35,513 nucleotides of DNA from a virus (IMGVR_UViG_3300046557_000399:1-35513), one strand, 5' to 3'. Shown: positions 16,772 to 24,821, numbered from the stretch's first letter. Numbers and translations are program-made. Notes: generated by a model from the sequence alone, not told the origin.

Positions 16772-17863
16772 CTATCGCGAGTCAAACGCTCCACGTTCCT
16801 CAGCTTGAATGATCTGAGACGCTAAGTCCCACTCACTCGCAAACTGAGGCGCTGCTCTTCCATTCACCCCACTCGGGGCCGCCGGGACAAACCCCGGCTG
16901 AGTCTGCTTCACCACTGGTCCAGGCGTTCTCACCTGCGGAGTCGCTGGCCCTCTCGGGGCAAACGTCGCCGCTGGATCCACTCCTACTGCAGCTGCAGCC
17001 ATCAGACCAACCATCTTATTAGTCATAGACTCATCTGCATTCGGATTCGCCTGCCTAAACGCTTTCCCAGCCATCACGGTTGCATCCCTATGCGCTTTGT
17101 CTTTCCTATTAAGGAACTTATTCGTGTCCCAATAGGAATTCTCCGCCTCAGTATTCAACCGATGCGCCTGTAACAAGCCGTGGAACAACACCGGGGCTTG
17201 TTGACTAATCACCTTCATCACAGAAGCCATCACGTTCACATGCACTCTAGCAGCGAACTGAGACATCTTCTTCCCATCTCCTCCAAGGAACGCTTGAAGA
17301 TCCTCTTCAGAGACCGGATAAGCTCTCTCAGCCAGCTGTTGCGTGAACACCTGCTCCTGTGCAGCAATCTGCTGCGCCGCGAACTCGAACGGATCAACTG
17401 CTCCGCTCGTCGTCGTGGGCAACTGGGCCGCGGCAGGTGCTCCAGCCACAGGAGCCACCGGAGCCGCGGGAACTACCGGGGCGACTGGTACTACTGCGGG
17501 CTGTTGCTGCTGACCTGCAACGGGTTGCTCAACCGCCAACTCCTGCTCTGCTCTCGGTTCCTTATCCGGGAACAGTTGGAACTCGAGCTCTTCAGGCTGT
17601 GGCTCTGAAGGCTCTTGTCCAGGCGCTGGCTGCTGAACTGGCGCTTGAGGCGCCACTTGCGGCGCTACTGCCGCAATCTCGGGAGCTGCTTCGGCGCGCG
17701 TAACTTGTCCAGTCGCAGCGTCGAACGCTTCAAATGCAAAGTCCACACTATCTGTATCATCAGGCAAATCTGCCTGCGCTGCCGGAGTCCCACGTTGCGG
17801 GCTCGCTACACTCGCCACACTCGCTGCAGGAACTGCAACCGGTAGTACTACTGGATCAGGCAT
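16772..17863 (-). CDS. Capsid scaffolding-like protein
   Basis: 363 residues. The N-terminal two-fifths is very low in complexity (Ala, Pro, Val, Gln, Glu), acidic and apparently disordered. The C-terminal part has helices (FAAQQIAAQEQVFTQQLAER, VHVNVMASVMKVISQQAPVL) and a basic tail (SEWDLASQIIQAEERGAFDS). Position between portal and major capsid genes, acidic disorder and helical C-terminus are the hallmarks of phage scaffolds, which recruit capsid subunits and are lost on maturation. No protease gene is adjacent. The ATG at 17863 overlaps the previous gene by 8 bp. Confidence 0.78.
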   Translation of the reverse strand: MPDPVVLPVAVPAASVASVASPQRGTPAAQADLPDDTDSVDFAFEAFDAATGQVTRAEAAPEIAAVAPQVAPQAPVQQPAPGQEPSEPQPEELEFQLFPDKEPRAEQELAVEQPVAGQQQQPAVVPVAPVVPAAPVAPVAGAPAAAQLPTTTSGAVDPFEFAAQQIAAQEQVFTQQLAERAYPVSEEDLQAFLGGDGKKMSQFAARVHVNVMASVMKVISQQAPVLFHGLLQAHRLNTEAENSYWDTNKFLNRKDKAHRDATVMAGKAFRQANPNADESMTNKMVGLMAAAAVGVDPAATFAPRGPATPQVRTPGPVVKQTQPGFVPAAPSGVNGRAAPQFASEWDLASQIIQAEERGAFDSR

Positions 17864-18215
17864 TGTCTAGGTTTCCTTGTTTGAACAGATCAATCGTGCT
17901 CTGCGCTGCTTCTTTCAGATCTCTCACATGCACTAGAACTATCTGCAACCCCGCATACTCACCCCGAGTGAAGTTCAACTGAGCAGCCACCTCTGGCGTA
18001 TTCGCTGCGGGGTTAAGCATCACCTCATTCATCCTGCGCTGACACTGATCTGCCACGAACGCCTCTAGTATACTCCACCCTTTGCATCTAGTCAATTCCC
18101 CTAGCCACTCCTTCTGTCGAAGGGCCTCGGAGAGGCGCTCATCACGTTGAGGAGTTCCACTCTGCCCTACCTCCCTATCATCTTCAAACCCTACCGGCGG
18201 CCGCCACTCTACCAT
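17856..18215 (-). CDS. Small portal-adjacent protein
   Basis: 119 residues using ATG 18215, which overlaps the portal stop (TGATG). It is helical and charged: DERLSEALRQKEWLGELTRC, GWSILEAFVADQCQRRMNEV, then QLNFTRGEYAGLQIVLVHVR and DLKEAAQSTIDLFK. It is not recognised as a named domain, but a small helical protein directly after the portal gene is frequent in podoviruses. It could be a head-assembly or scaffold co-factor. Two genes later the capsid gene begins. Confidence 0.68.
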   Translation of the reverse strand: MVEWRPPVGFEDDREVGQSGTPQRDERLSEALRQKEWLGELTRCKGWSILEAFVADQCQRRMNEVMLNPAANTPEVAAQLNFTRGEYAGLQIVLVHVRDLKEAAQSTIDLFKQGNLDNA

Positions 18216-20197
18216 CACATCGCTCCAATCGGTCTCTGCATCGCTTGAATCGGTTGCTGATATCCCTGCTGCGAATTACTAGGCTTCTGAGCCCCATTCG
18301 CCTTCGGCTTTCCTGCTCCCCCTAGAATAGGAACTGAGTTCCCCATCTGCGCCTGCTTCTGCAGCCACGCATCTGATCCAACCTCAATCTTAAACTGCGT
18401 TATATTCTTGATTCCAGCCAACTGTGCAACCCAACTAAATATACCTCCAAGATCATACTGCATTCCAATCTCAGGAATGGCCAGGATCGACTGGAAGAGT
18501 TCTTTCCAGAGATTCACCTGCGCAAATCGATCAATCGGAAGAGTCCCATCCACCGGAACGAAATCGTAGAACCCTGCAATCAAATCCGGCGTGACGTTCA
18601 TGTAGTTCGCTCCAGCAGACTTCAACAGATCGCCGGCAATCTTAAACTGCAACTCCATATCGTAGTACTGCTGTGTATTCTGCACCAACATTCGCGACAG
18701 CGGTTCCACTCCACTAGTAGACGAGAACTCTGCCAACGTCTTCATTCGATTCACGCCAAAGCTAGTACTCGTTCTCACCTCAGTTGCAGTCTTTCTCCCT
18801 CCCGTATTGAACATCCCCATGATCTGATCATTGACACCAACTGTCCTCTCTCCTAACCCAAACATCATTTCAATATCTCTAAGATTATTCTGCGTCACAT
18901 CAGTGACCTGCATCTGCTGCAGTGCAAGCCTCACATCCTGACCATAAGCACTAGGCTTCAACCTCACTACACCTCCCGGCAGTGGATCAAGTACATCCTT
19001 CATCACTATTTTGCTTGGATCAACAACATACTTATTATTGAGGGCCGCCCGAACATTGTAGAAGTGCGAATTCAACAGCCAATCAAGAGTTCTCTGAATC
19101 GGTTCAAGAGTCTCCGGAATACCCTTATTCGTCATTCCATAACCTTCAGGCTCAATCGGAATAACTGAATATGGAAACGAAGCATGGTAAGCTCCTTGAG
19201 GTTGGCACCCCAAGAGCACAGAGAAATCATCAGTCGCAGTGAAGACATACTTCTGTGGCCAATCTGAACTCCCTAACCCCCACTCATTCGGAATGATCTC
19301 CATCACAAGCTCATATCCACCTACCATTATCGGATGGCTCGGATCGCCCGCCTCATACCCATACGGACCCCAATCCGAATGCGTCTGATCAAAGACCTCT
19401 GGTCGATTAAGGTTCGGCGATCCTTCAGTCGAATAGAAGCTAGCCGAAGCCTTATCTTTTGGAATGAACTCCACATTGGTATAGTAACCAGCCTTCTTCC
19501 TCCTTATCACATCATTCCAACCAATCTTAAATCTACGTCCCGCAAACTGCCCCTTCTGAAAATCCCTCACTGGATAATGCGCATCCCAGATAAAGTCCTG
19601 AGGCTGAATATTAAAGAGTCGATTCCCAGCATACGTCCGCATCAGGATCGGCTGAGACATTGTATAGTTCATCCCAGACATCTGATCCGGCTGCTCCGGC
19701 TGCTCCTGAAAGTCCGAAATCAACTCATACCGCTCATCCCAATACACCCCAACCACACCAAACCCATACTTCAGTGCATCGTAGAGCCACGTATAGAACG
19801 GCCCGAGCATCCCCCCAACAAGCGCCTGGTAAGCAATGAGAGCCTCCATCGCTTGACTCTTCTGCATCGATTCACCATGTCGACCAGTAAACTGAAATAC
19901 TGGATCTCTCGACAAGAACACCGAAGTAATATAGGTATGAGCAGAAAGCAACACTGCGTAAGAGTAGGGGACTTGAATAGTCGCATAGTCCGGCATGCCA
20001 CCACGGATTGCAGCCTTTCGCTTCTTCGTCACCTCAGTGTCCGGGACAAATGCTAACGCCTTGTCTTCTGCATCTGCCCACTCCTCTAACTTATCCTGTA
20101 CCTGCCGATTCCAATAATTCACCCTCTGCCGCATTTCCTGCAAGATGCGATTAGCCTTCTCCGACTTGTGCGGAATCTTCAACGTCTTATTAGGCAT
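18215..20197 (-). CDS. Portal protein
   Basis: 660 residues, ATG at 20197 overlapping the terminase stop (TAATG). An N-terminal helix-rich region (KANRILQEMRQRVNYWNRQV) precedes the portal core with IQVPYSYAVLLSAHTYITSV and VGGMLGPFYTWLYDALKYGF. Further on come a beta-rich wing (YAGNRLFNIQPQDFIWD) and a long helical C-terminal stem with LEPIQRTLDWLLNSHFYNVR and SFGVNRMKTLAEFSS. The C-terminus is a Gln/Pro-rich tail. The family resembles the large podoviral portal proteins, which form a dodecameric channel for DNA entry and exit. Its placement between terminase and scaffold/capsid is canonical. Confidence 0.88.
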   Translation of the reverse strand: MPNKTLKIPHKSEKANRILQEMRQRVNYWNRQVQDKLEEWADAEDKALAFVPDTEVTKKRKAAIRGGMPDYATIQVPYSYAVLLSAHTYITSVFLSRDPVFQFTGRHGESMQKSQAMEALIAYQALVGGMLGPFYTWLYDALKYGFGVVGVYWDERYELISDFQEQPEQPDQMSGMNYTMSQPILMRTYAGNRLFNIQPQDFIWDAHYPVRDFQKGQFAGRRFKIGWNDVIRRKKAGYYTNVEFIPKDKASASFYSTEGSPNLNRPEVFDQTHSDWGPYGYEAGDPSHPIMVGGYELVMEIIPNEWGLGSSDWPQKYVFTATDDFSVLLGCQPQGAYHASFPYSVIPIEPEGYGMTNKGIPETLEPIQRTLDWLLNSHFYNVRAALNNKYVVDPSKIVMKDVLDPLPGGVVRLKPSAYGQDVRLALQQMQVTDVTQNNLRDIEMMFGLGERTVGVNDQIMGMFNTGGRKTATEVRTSTSFGVNRMKTLAEFSSTSGVEPLSRMLVQNTQQYYDMELQFKIAGDLLKSAGANYMNVTPDLIAGFYDFVPVDGTLPIDRFAQVNLWKELFQSILAIPEIGMQYDLGGIFSWVAQLAGIKNITQFKIEVGSDAWLQKQAQMGNSVPILGGAGKPKANGAQKPSNSQQGYQQPIQAMQRPIGAM

Positions 20198-21876
20198 TAA
20201 GGTGCCCCCCGGTAGTCCAGCATAGCTGGAATCACATCCTCTAGCTCTTCAGCATAGTTATCTTCAACATCTCCCACATAGCCGTGAGAGAGTGCCTCAA
20301 CTCCAACCGCGGCAGTCTCAAGTACATCCTCATGATTCTCATCCGGCATCTTCCCCGGATAGTGCAAGAACTGAGTAATCAACATCGTCTGAGTCCTACG
20401 AACAAGGAACGCATGTTCACTCGCCGGGCCTTGTAGCCCTTGATGAATCCTATCAGCCTTTGCTCTCTTATCCTTAAACTCTTCAACTACCCAATACCGA
20501 GCGCGCACTCTCATCGCTTCTCTCAACAACCAAGCCAGCGTCGCTTGATACGCTACCGCTTCAACCAACACCTTTGAGGGCCGCCACTTCGTACAAAGGC
20601 GAAAGAACTCCGACACAGTCCAACTCGGATTATGCCCACGATTAGCAGACGTTTCTAACACATAATACTTTCCCTGATATCGCCCAACAACTGAGAACGC
20701 TTCATAGTCTCCCTTCTTCATCCCCTTAGCTATCTGCATAGGCGTAGGCGGCGGCACCGGATCGAGCGCAATCACCACCTGCATTAGATGCCTCGGAGGC
20801 TCAGAGACTTTCTCCCCTTCTCCAAAATACTGAAGCCACTCCTGCTTGAAGTAACAATCTTCAGGAGTAATCAGCAAGCACTCCTTCTCCCGAGCGAAGA
20901 TCGAATAACGGTTCCGTGCAATAGCCGCCTGCTTCTCTCCTCTCAAAGTCACAGAGGGATATCGAGCTGGCCAAGAGCTCTCCTGCATCTCAACATCAGT
21001 CAAGCGCTCTGTAGCTTTAGTCCAACAGCCGAACCTTGCAGACTTGAACTGCGGATCCTTTAACGCTTCAGCTGACAAATCCTCAAAGTCCTGTGGGGTA
21101 TTGTTCAAGACCAACTTCGCATGTGGAGCCTCAGTCGCCGGAGCTAACGACTCCTTCAGCGCACCAAGCACTCGATTGATAATCTTCTCTCTCTGCTCCT
21201 TCGTCGCAGAGTTATCATCATCCATCACGTCATCAATGACAATCAGATCAGGCCGGTAATCGTCCAGATTAACACCACGAACAGAGCCAGTAACCCCAAG
21301 AGCCAGAACCCAAACCGGATGACCGTCAATCCCGTGAAAGAGGTTAAGAACCGAATCCGTGAACGGCGTGCCAGGTCTAATCTGGAATGCATTGGTATAC
21401 GCTCTATTCGTTTCGATCTGATGCTTAAGCCAGCGTACGCTTTGCTTCGCCTTACCCTCGGAGAGACCCACATAGAGCACGGTTCGGGATAGCCCATATG
21501 CAATCCTCTTCGCGCAATAACCACGGAGAAGTGTGGTTTTCGCACCGTCGCGACAGACTTGAAGATTAACATACCGATTGGCGTCATTGTCTAGGATATC
21601 CACTATCTCAGGATGGAAGAGTGCAGGCTCCTGCCGGAAGGTCTTCGGAAAGAACGTTCTATTGAAGAACATAGAATCTACAGCACCAAGTTGAATCACT
21701 TCAGCTAAATTCGGAGACAGATCTGGATCTTCTCGAACAAACTCCAACTCTGCCGAAACCTCAACCTCACTAAGTATTGGAGGTAATCCAACTGGAACAA
21801 TAATCCGCTCCGGCTTCGGCTTCATAAACTCCGGATTAATCTTAGGCGGAGCTCCAGATGGCAGATACGCTGTCAC
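20197..21876 (-). CDS. Terminase large subunit (packaging ATPase/nuclease)
   Basis: 559 residues, GTG start at 21876 overlapping the lysozyme stop. ATPase part: a Walker A-like C-R-D-G-A-K-T-T at 108-115 (the deviant, K-containing form usual in terminases), Walker B LIVIDD at 211-216, and a coupling-motif-like VLNNTPQDF at about 255-263. RNase H-like nuclease part: D371 (ALDP), E438 (VLVE) and D516 (HEDVLETA), with KDKRAKADRI at about 467-476. The full set of acidic residues suggests both activities are intact. It motors DNA into the portal and cuts the concatemer. The small subunit is probably the gene at 23330-24115. Confidence 0.92.
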   Translation of the reverse strand: MTAYLPSGAPPKINPEFMKPKPERIIVPVGLPPILSEVEVSAELEFVREDPDLSPNLAEVIQLGAVDSMFFNRTFFPKTFRQEPALFHPEIVDILDNDANRYVNLQVCRDGAKTTLLRGYCAKRIAYGLSRTVLYVGLSEGKAKQSVRWLKHQIETNRAYTNAFQIRPGTPFTDSVLNLFHGIDGHPVWVLALGVTGSVRGVNLDDYRPDLIVIDDVMDDDNSATKEQREKIINRVLGALKESLAPATEAPHAKLVLNNTPQDFEDLSAEALKDPQFKSARFGCWTKATERLTDVEMQESSWPARYPSVTLRGEKQAAIARNRYSIFAREKECLLITPEDCYFKQEWLQYFGEGEKVSEPPRHLMQVVIALDPVPPPTPMQIAKGMKKGDYEAFSVVGRYQGKYYVLETSANRGHNPSWTVSEFFRLCTKWRPSKVLVEAVAYQATLAWLLREAMRVRARYWVVEEFKDKRAKADRIHQGLQGPASEHAFLVRRTQTMLITQFLHYPGKMPDENHEDVLETAAVGVEALSHGYVGDVEDNYAEELEDVIPAMLDYRGAP

Positions 21877-22430
21877 TCTACACTCACAGTTAGAGTTTGC
21901 TTCGTTCGAAGACGGACTCGATTAACTCGATTAGTCTTTTGTTGAAAGTATGAATACCAGTCTGGTTCAGTTCTATGCCTTCTTCTTCGGGAATAGATGA
22001 ACAACTCCACGATGGCAAAGAGGGAGGCTTGATCGAGTTGAGAGAGCCATCCCCCAATACTTCCAATTCTTCTAATGCCTTCGAGAGATCCTCCACTTCC
22101 CTGGGCGTCCCGAGCGGCACAGAACTGATCAAAGGCACCTCGGAGCCATCTTCGAGCTGTCTCGGTCCCGCACACGATGGAAGAATCAAACACAAGGTAA
22201 TCGATCCCCACAGGAAGAAGCTCGAGCTCTTCCACTCTCCACTTCTCTGCAAGCACTGTTCTAGCCACATCTTCATTCACCTCGTGGAGATCATCTACAG
22301 TCACTCCACTTCCTAAGTGCTTTGAAAGTTCAAGCAATGTAATGCCCCACTTACGAGACGCCACATTAGCTTTCTCTTCCTCCTCTAGCACCCATTCAAT
22401 GCTCTTCTCCATTAGCATCCGGCCCACCAT
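21873..22430 (-). CDS. Endolysin-like protein, GH108-type N-acetylmuramidase fold
   Basis: 185 residues. K-W-G-I-T-L at 27-32, LGSGVTVDDLHEVNEDVART, EKW, LLPVGIDYLVFDSSIVCG and RRWLRGAF follow the GH108 order. The end (IYSRRRRHRTEPDWYSYF, then NRVNRVRL) matches the PG-binding-3 C-terminus usual for this family. The odd part is the N-terminus: the expected E-G-G with a following Asn/Asp/Pro loop is replaced by W-V-L-E-E-E-E-K (13-20) and about six residues are lost, so activity depends on whether one of E16-E19 is the catalytic acid. The ATG at 22430 sits very close to GGAGGAGA; the in-frame GTG at 22427 is an alternative start. Confidence 0.72.
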   Translation of the reverse strand: MVGRMLMEKSIEWVLEEEEKANVASRKWGITLLELSKHLGSGVTVDDLHEVNEDVARTVLAEKWRVEELELLPVGIDYLVFDSSIVCGTETARRWLRGAFDQFCAARDAQGSGGSLEGIRRIGSIGGWLSQLDQASLFAIVELFIYSRRRRHRTEPDWYSYFQQKTNRVNRVRLRTKQTLTVSVE

Positions 22431-22638
22431 TCTCCTCCCTCAAGTCCGGAAGCAAGATTGGCCTCGTTCTTTGCTTCCCATTCAACTCTGCCGCCCGCTC
22501 CGCCTCACCACGAAGCGCAGAAGACACTGCTCTCGCAGTGTCCAAGATCTCATCCAGCTTCTCCTCCTGCTCCCTTTCACGCACTTCATGCTCCCCCTCC
22601 ACGGCGTGTCCTTCTCTGGAGAACCTCAACTTGCTCAC
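22396..22638 (-). CDS. Hypothetical hydrophilic protein of the lysis/packaging segment
   Basis: 80 residues from a GTG at 22638 preceded by AGGAG six bases away, a good Shine-Dalgarno that fixes the start. It is extremely charged (EGEHEVREREQEEKLDEILD, ALRGEAERAAELNGKQ) and probably one long helix. It ends in an acidic tail. There is no membrane segment and no lipobox, so it is not a spanin by itself. It overlaps the membrane-protein gene upstream by 53 bp and the lysozyme gene downstream by 35 bp. Confidence 0.6.
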   Translation of the reverse strand: MSKLRFSREGHAVEGEHEVREREQEEKLDEILDTARAVSSALRGEAERAAELNGKQRTRPILLPDLREENGGPDANGEEH

Positions 22639-22861
22639 GCAATTCTCCTAGCGCAATGACCATTGACTTCGTCTGACTAACGCTCTCTTCTAAGATACTA
22701 TGCCTCTTCTCTGCCATCAAATCGAACCGAACTCTAGTCGCCTCATGCCGCTCTCGCTCTTTCCTCAACTCAAGAATTAAGTACCCAACCGCAGAAGCTA
22801 GGATCGCCCCTGACGGACCGAGAAGTGGAGCCAACTTTAGCATTGCCTCCCAGATTTCCAC
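22586..22861 (-). CDS. Membrane-anchored coiled-coil protein (holin/spanin-like candidate)
   Basis: 91 residues, GTG at 22861 with GGGGGTGAT just upstream. One strong membrane segment (about residues 10-31, APLLGPSGAILASAVGYLIL) is followed by a long charged coiled coil (32-82) and a basic C-terminus. This topology is seen in inner-membrane spanins and in some single-pass phage proteins acting near lysozymes. The lysozyme is two genes downstream. An outer-membrane spanin partner with a lipobox was not seen, so the lysis role is inference. Confidence 0.65.
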   Translation of the reverse strand: MEIWEAMLKLAPLLGPSGAILASAVGYLILELRKERERHEATRVRFDLMAEKRHSILEESVSQTKSMVIALGELREQVEVLQRRTRRGGGA

Positions 22862-23333
22862 TTATCACCCCCTTCAACTCCCGGGCACTGACTATACAAA
22901 CCTCGTAGCCTTGATTGATCTTCAAGGCTCCAATTAGTGCTTCCACTCCACAAGAGTAGCGTAAAGTCTTTCGAGAATGGAATGCTTCGCACACTGCCAA
23001 CATCCTCACTGCGCCGAGATCCATCTCAGTCAAGAGCGATCTATACCTTTCAATTTGAGGGAAGCAATCGTTGTTGAAAGTTCTCTTCACTTCAACACAC
23101 AACACCCCGGTAGAGTTGAAGATCAAGATATCTGGCCTCGCCACTTGCTGATGAGAGCGGAGGGAGCAGATCGGAAGCTGTGCCACGCACGCCTCCGAAT
23201 TCCCTTCTACAAGCGTAGTGATCTTCCTCTCGTAGAGGAGGCCCGCATTTCTCGCTACCGTATTCAAGGGATGAGTTTGCGGTGCAGAAGGCGCTCTACT
23301 CGCAGCAACGAAATCGAAGTAGAATCCATTCAT
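22770..23333 (-). CDS. PD-(D/E)XK-like nuclease
   Basis: 187 residues. P67-D68 in a strand (ARPDILIF), then E81-V-K83 (GVLCVEVKRTF), then a helix (PQIERYRSLLTEM): together the P-D-x12-E-x-K core of restriction-endonuclease-like nucleases. E35 lies in the preceding helix (LLYERKI). ATG 23333 overlaps the small-terminase stop as ATGA. The last 30 residues overlap the next gene by 92 bp. Its place between small terminase and lysis genes suggests a role in packaging (Holliday-junction or branch clearing) or in host DNA attack; neither is proved. It is not a known terminase nuclease. Confidence 0.65.
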   Translation of the reverse strand: MNGFYFDFVAASRAPSAPQTHPLNTVARNAGLLYERKITTLVEGNSEACVAQLPICSLRSHQQVARPDILIFNSTGVLCVEVKRTFNNDCFPQIERYRSLLTEMDLGAVRMLAVCEAFHSRKTLRYSCGVEALIGALKINQGYEVCIVSARELKGVISGNLGGNAKVGSTSRSVRGDPSFCGWVLNS

Positions 23334-24115
23334 GGAAGTTTCACTGCAACAGCAGCCTCCCCTTCCAGCGTATGCGCAATTCGCTTCGCCTCTTGACTTT
23401 GCGCCAACCGATCTCTAGCACTCTTCAATTCCTGTTGCGATACTACACCGAGGTAATTGTTAGTCACATTACTTCCCGGAGTGGGTTGCGTGGGCGGCTT
23501 CTTCGTCTCCCCATAGCCAAACCTCTTCATCGTCACATCAAGAATCTGAAGCCGAGTCGAAGTTGGCAGCGGCTTTTGAATTGCATCTGCAGAATCAAGG
23601 TCCTGCTGAAAGGAGTCGATTAAGCGATCAGCGAGTACTTGAGCCTTCTGCTCCACCGAGATTGACACTGCACTCGAGCGCTTAGTCCAATAATCCTGGA
23701 ACGTGTCTGAACGCTGCAACGCATAAAGCCAGCCCGGACTCACATCAAACACTACCGCAGCGTCCTTCAAATACTTATCGGGGTTCGAGATCATCCAGTC
23801 CGCAAGCCGCTCATACCACCAATGTACTTTCTTCGGTCCTGGAACGAGCGGAGAGGGAGCACTCTCTAGATCAGGTGGTGCTCCCTCTTCTGCACTCAAG
23901 GTCTTTAGGAATCGATCGACTGCAAGCTCTGCTTCATTCACTTCATTCGTCGAACCCTCCGCTCCACACTCTGAGTTCGGACTAACTCCAGGAACGCCTG
24001 TGCTTCCTGCAGGTGGCGGGCCGGGCGGGCGCTCTTGCGCGAGTGTCCTTGGGAGAACAACCGCATTGCTCTGCGTTGAGCTCGCTCCGTTCGCTTCTTT
24101 GTTTGCTTGAGCCAT
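23330..24115 (-). CDS. Terminase small subunit-like DNA-binding protein
   Basis: 261 residues, ATG at 24115. A Pro/Ser/Ala-rich N-terminal tail (1-95) leads into WYERLADWMISNPDKYLKDA and VVFDVSPGWLYALQRSDTF (about 100-140), a helix-turn-helix of the small-terminase kind. Helices for oligomerisation come next (SISVEQKAQVLADRLIDSFQ), then a V-T-N-N-Y tail. Small terminases recognise the packaging site and hand it to the large subunit. The gene precedes the large subunit by three genes rather than being adjacent, which is unusual but seen in podoviruses. The packaging site itself was not identified. Confidence 0.72.
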   Translation of the reverse strand: MAQANKEANGASSTQSNAVVLPRTLAQERPPGPPPAGSTGVPGVSPNSECGAEGSTNEVNEAELAVDRFLKTLSAEEGAPPDLESAPSPLVPGPKKVHWWYERLADWMISNPDKYLKDAAVVFDVSPGWLYALQRSDTFQDYWTKRSSAVSISVEQKAQVLADRLIDSFQQDLDSADAIQKPLPTSTRLQILDVTMKRFGYGETKKPPTQPTPGSNVTNNYLGVVSQQELKSARDRLAQSQEAKRIAHTLEGEAAVAVKLP

Positions 24116-24143
24116 TGCTCAGCGTACTCCAGCTCTCGAGCCT

Positions 24144-24371
24144 TCAGCTCGCTTGACTTGGCCGAATCGGAGTGGCTTGAGTGACTTGGGTGGTTGGGGG
24201 AGTCGGGGCGGGAAGTTTGCTCATCACGCTCCATGCAAGTCCTCCGATTGTTGCGATAGCTCCGACCACACTCTGGATTGTGGCTGCGTCGAAGTTCCCG
24301 CGCGCGAGGAGTACACCACCGAGGAGAGTTCCTAGATGGCGAATAATGCCAGTGACTTGATCTTGATTCAT
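24144..24371 (-). CDS. Holin-like membrane protein
   Basis: 75 residues. Two closely spaced hydrophobic segments (about 9-24 and 31-49) separated by a short RGNFDAATIQS loop, then W-S-V-M-S-K and a Pro/Thr/Gln tail. This is the layout of small phage holins of the family represented by phage Pam3 gp28. Holins open the inner membrane to time lysis. The ATG at 24371 overlaps the stop of the leader ORF (ATGA), and GGAG lies upstream. The lysozyme gene lies several genes away (21873), so lysis genes are split by terminase small subunit and nuclease. Confidence 0.72.
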   Translation of the reverse strand: MNQDQVTGIIRHLGTLLGGVLLARGNFDAATIQSVVGAIATIGGLAWSVMSKLPAPTPPTTQVTQATPIRPSQAS

Positions 24372-24649
24372 TCTCTAACTCCAAGAGGTAGGAGTGGAAT
24401 TGGCTGAGGACTCAACTCCACTCCCTGAACGACGATAAGGGTTGAGGACTCTTTAACGCATTGGCTTCTCCATCGCTCTGATGAGACTACCGCTCTGGCA
24501 CGAACGAGAAGAGCGCGGAGTTCGCACTCTTCGCGGGGTATGATGAACGCGCGCGAGGAAGGAGTCAAGTCCGATCCGCGGTTGGCCCCATTGTCCCCAA
24601 GAGGAAGGAGTGCGAGTGCTAACTTGGTGCCATTTATTTCACACTGCAA
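24368..24649 (-). CDS. Possible leader ORF of the late operon
   Basis: 93 codons with only a TTG at 24649 as first start and no convincing ribosome site. No ATG is in frame. The predicted protein has no clear domain; it includes RSDLTP-like and REECELRALLVRARAVVSSE stretches. The sole support is the ATGA coupling of its stop with the holin start and the otherwise unused 280 bp before the holin gene. It may be a real first cistron or simply an untranslated leader. Confidence 0.35.
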   Translation of the reverse strand: MQCEINGTKLALALLPLGDNGANRGSDLTPSSRAFIIPREECELRALLVRARAVVSSERWRSQCVKESSTLIVVQGVELSPQPIPLLPLGVRE

Positions 24650-24667
24650 ATTGCGTGCGTGGCTTCC

Positions 24668-24708
24668 CCCCGCAAGGCGGGGACCCCCCGCCTGGGGGCG
24701 GTGCCCCC
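24668..24708. repeat. C/G hairpin cluster in the divergent intergenic region
   Basis: Two perfect short hairpins side by side: CCCCGC-AAG-GCGGGG (24668-24682) and GGGGGC-GGT-GCCCCC (24694-24708), joined by ACCCCCCGCCT. No T-run follows on either strand. They lie between the late-operon leader and the operator region, so they could act as transcription barriers or as RNA structure in the 5' leader of the late transcript. Confidence 0.55.
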
Positions 24709-24747
24709 CTCGCCCTTGCTTCCCCCCTCAATTAAACGTGAAGACCC

Positions 24748-24781
24748 ATCACACTATCGTGATGCTGCGGTGCAACATCAC
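24748..24781. promoter_or_regulatory. Operator-like palindromes
   Basis: A near-perfect palindrome with 10-bp arms GTGATGCTGC (24759-24768) and GCAACATCAC (24772-24781) around GGT has one mismatch. A further half-site ATCAC (24748-24752) pairs with its left GTGAT around ACTATC. Three spaced half-sites in the divergent region are what a dimeric helix-turn-helix repressor or activator would use. The site lies about 90-120 bp before the 24870 gene, and upstream of the late operon on the other strand. No regulator gene was identified in the window. Confidence 0.6.
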
Positions 24782-24792
24782 AAGAATGTTAC

Positions 24793-24821
24793 TGGACTTT
24801 TATCCCCGAGTGGCGCATACT
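24793..24821 (+). promoter_or_regulatory. Weak sigma-70-type promoter candidate for the 24870 gene
   Basis: TGGACT (24793-24798) and CATACT (24816-24821) with a 17-bp spacer, each four of six bases away from a perfect match or closer. It starts 12 bp after the operator palindrome and ends about 50 bp before the gene. The match is weak and unproved. On the other strand, TTTAAT (24736 to 24731) resembles a -10 box for the late operon but has no matching -35. Confidence 0.35.

Noticed and set aside
23938-24384. A 148-codon minus-strand frame across the holin and small-terminase start
   Set aside because: It is a Ser/Arg/His-rich shadow of two real genes in other frames.
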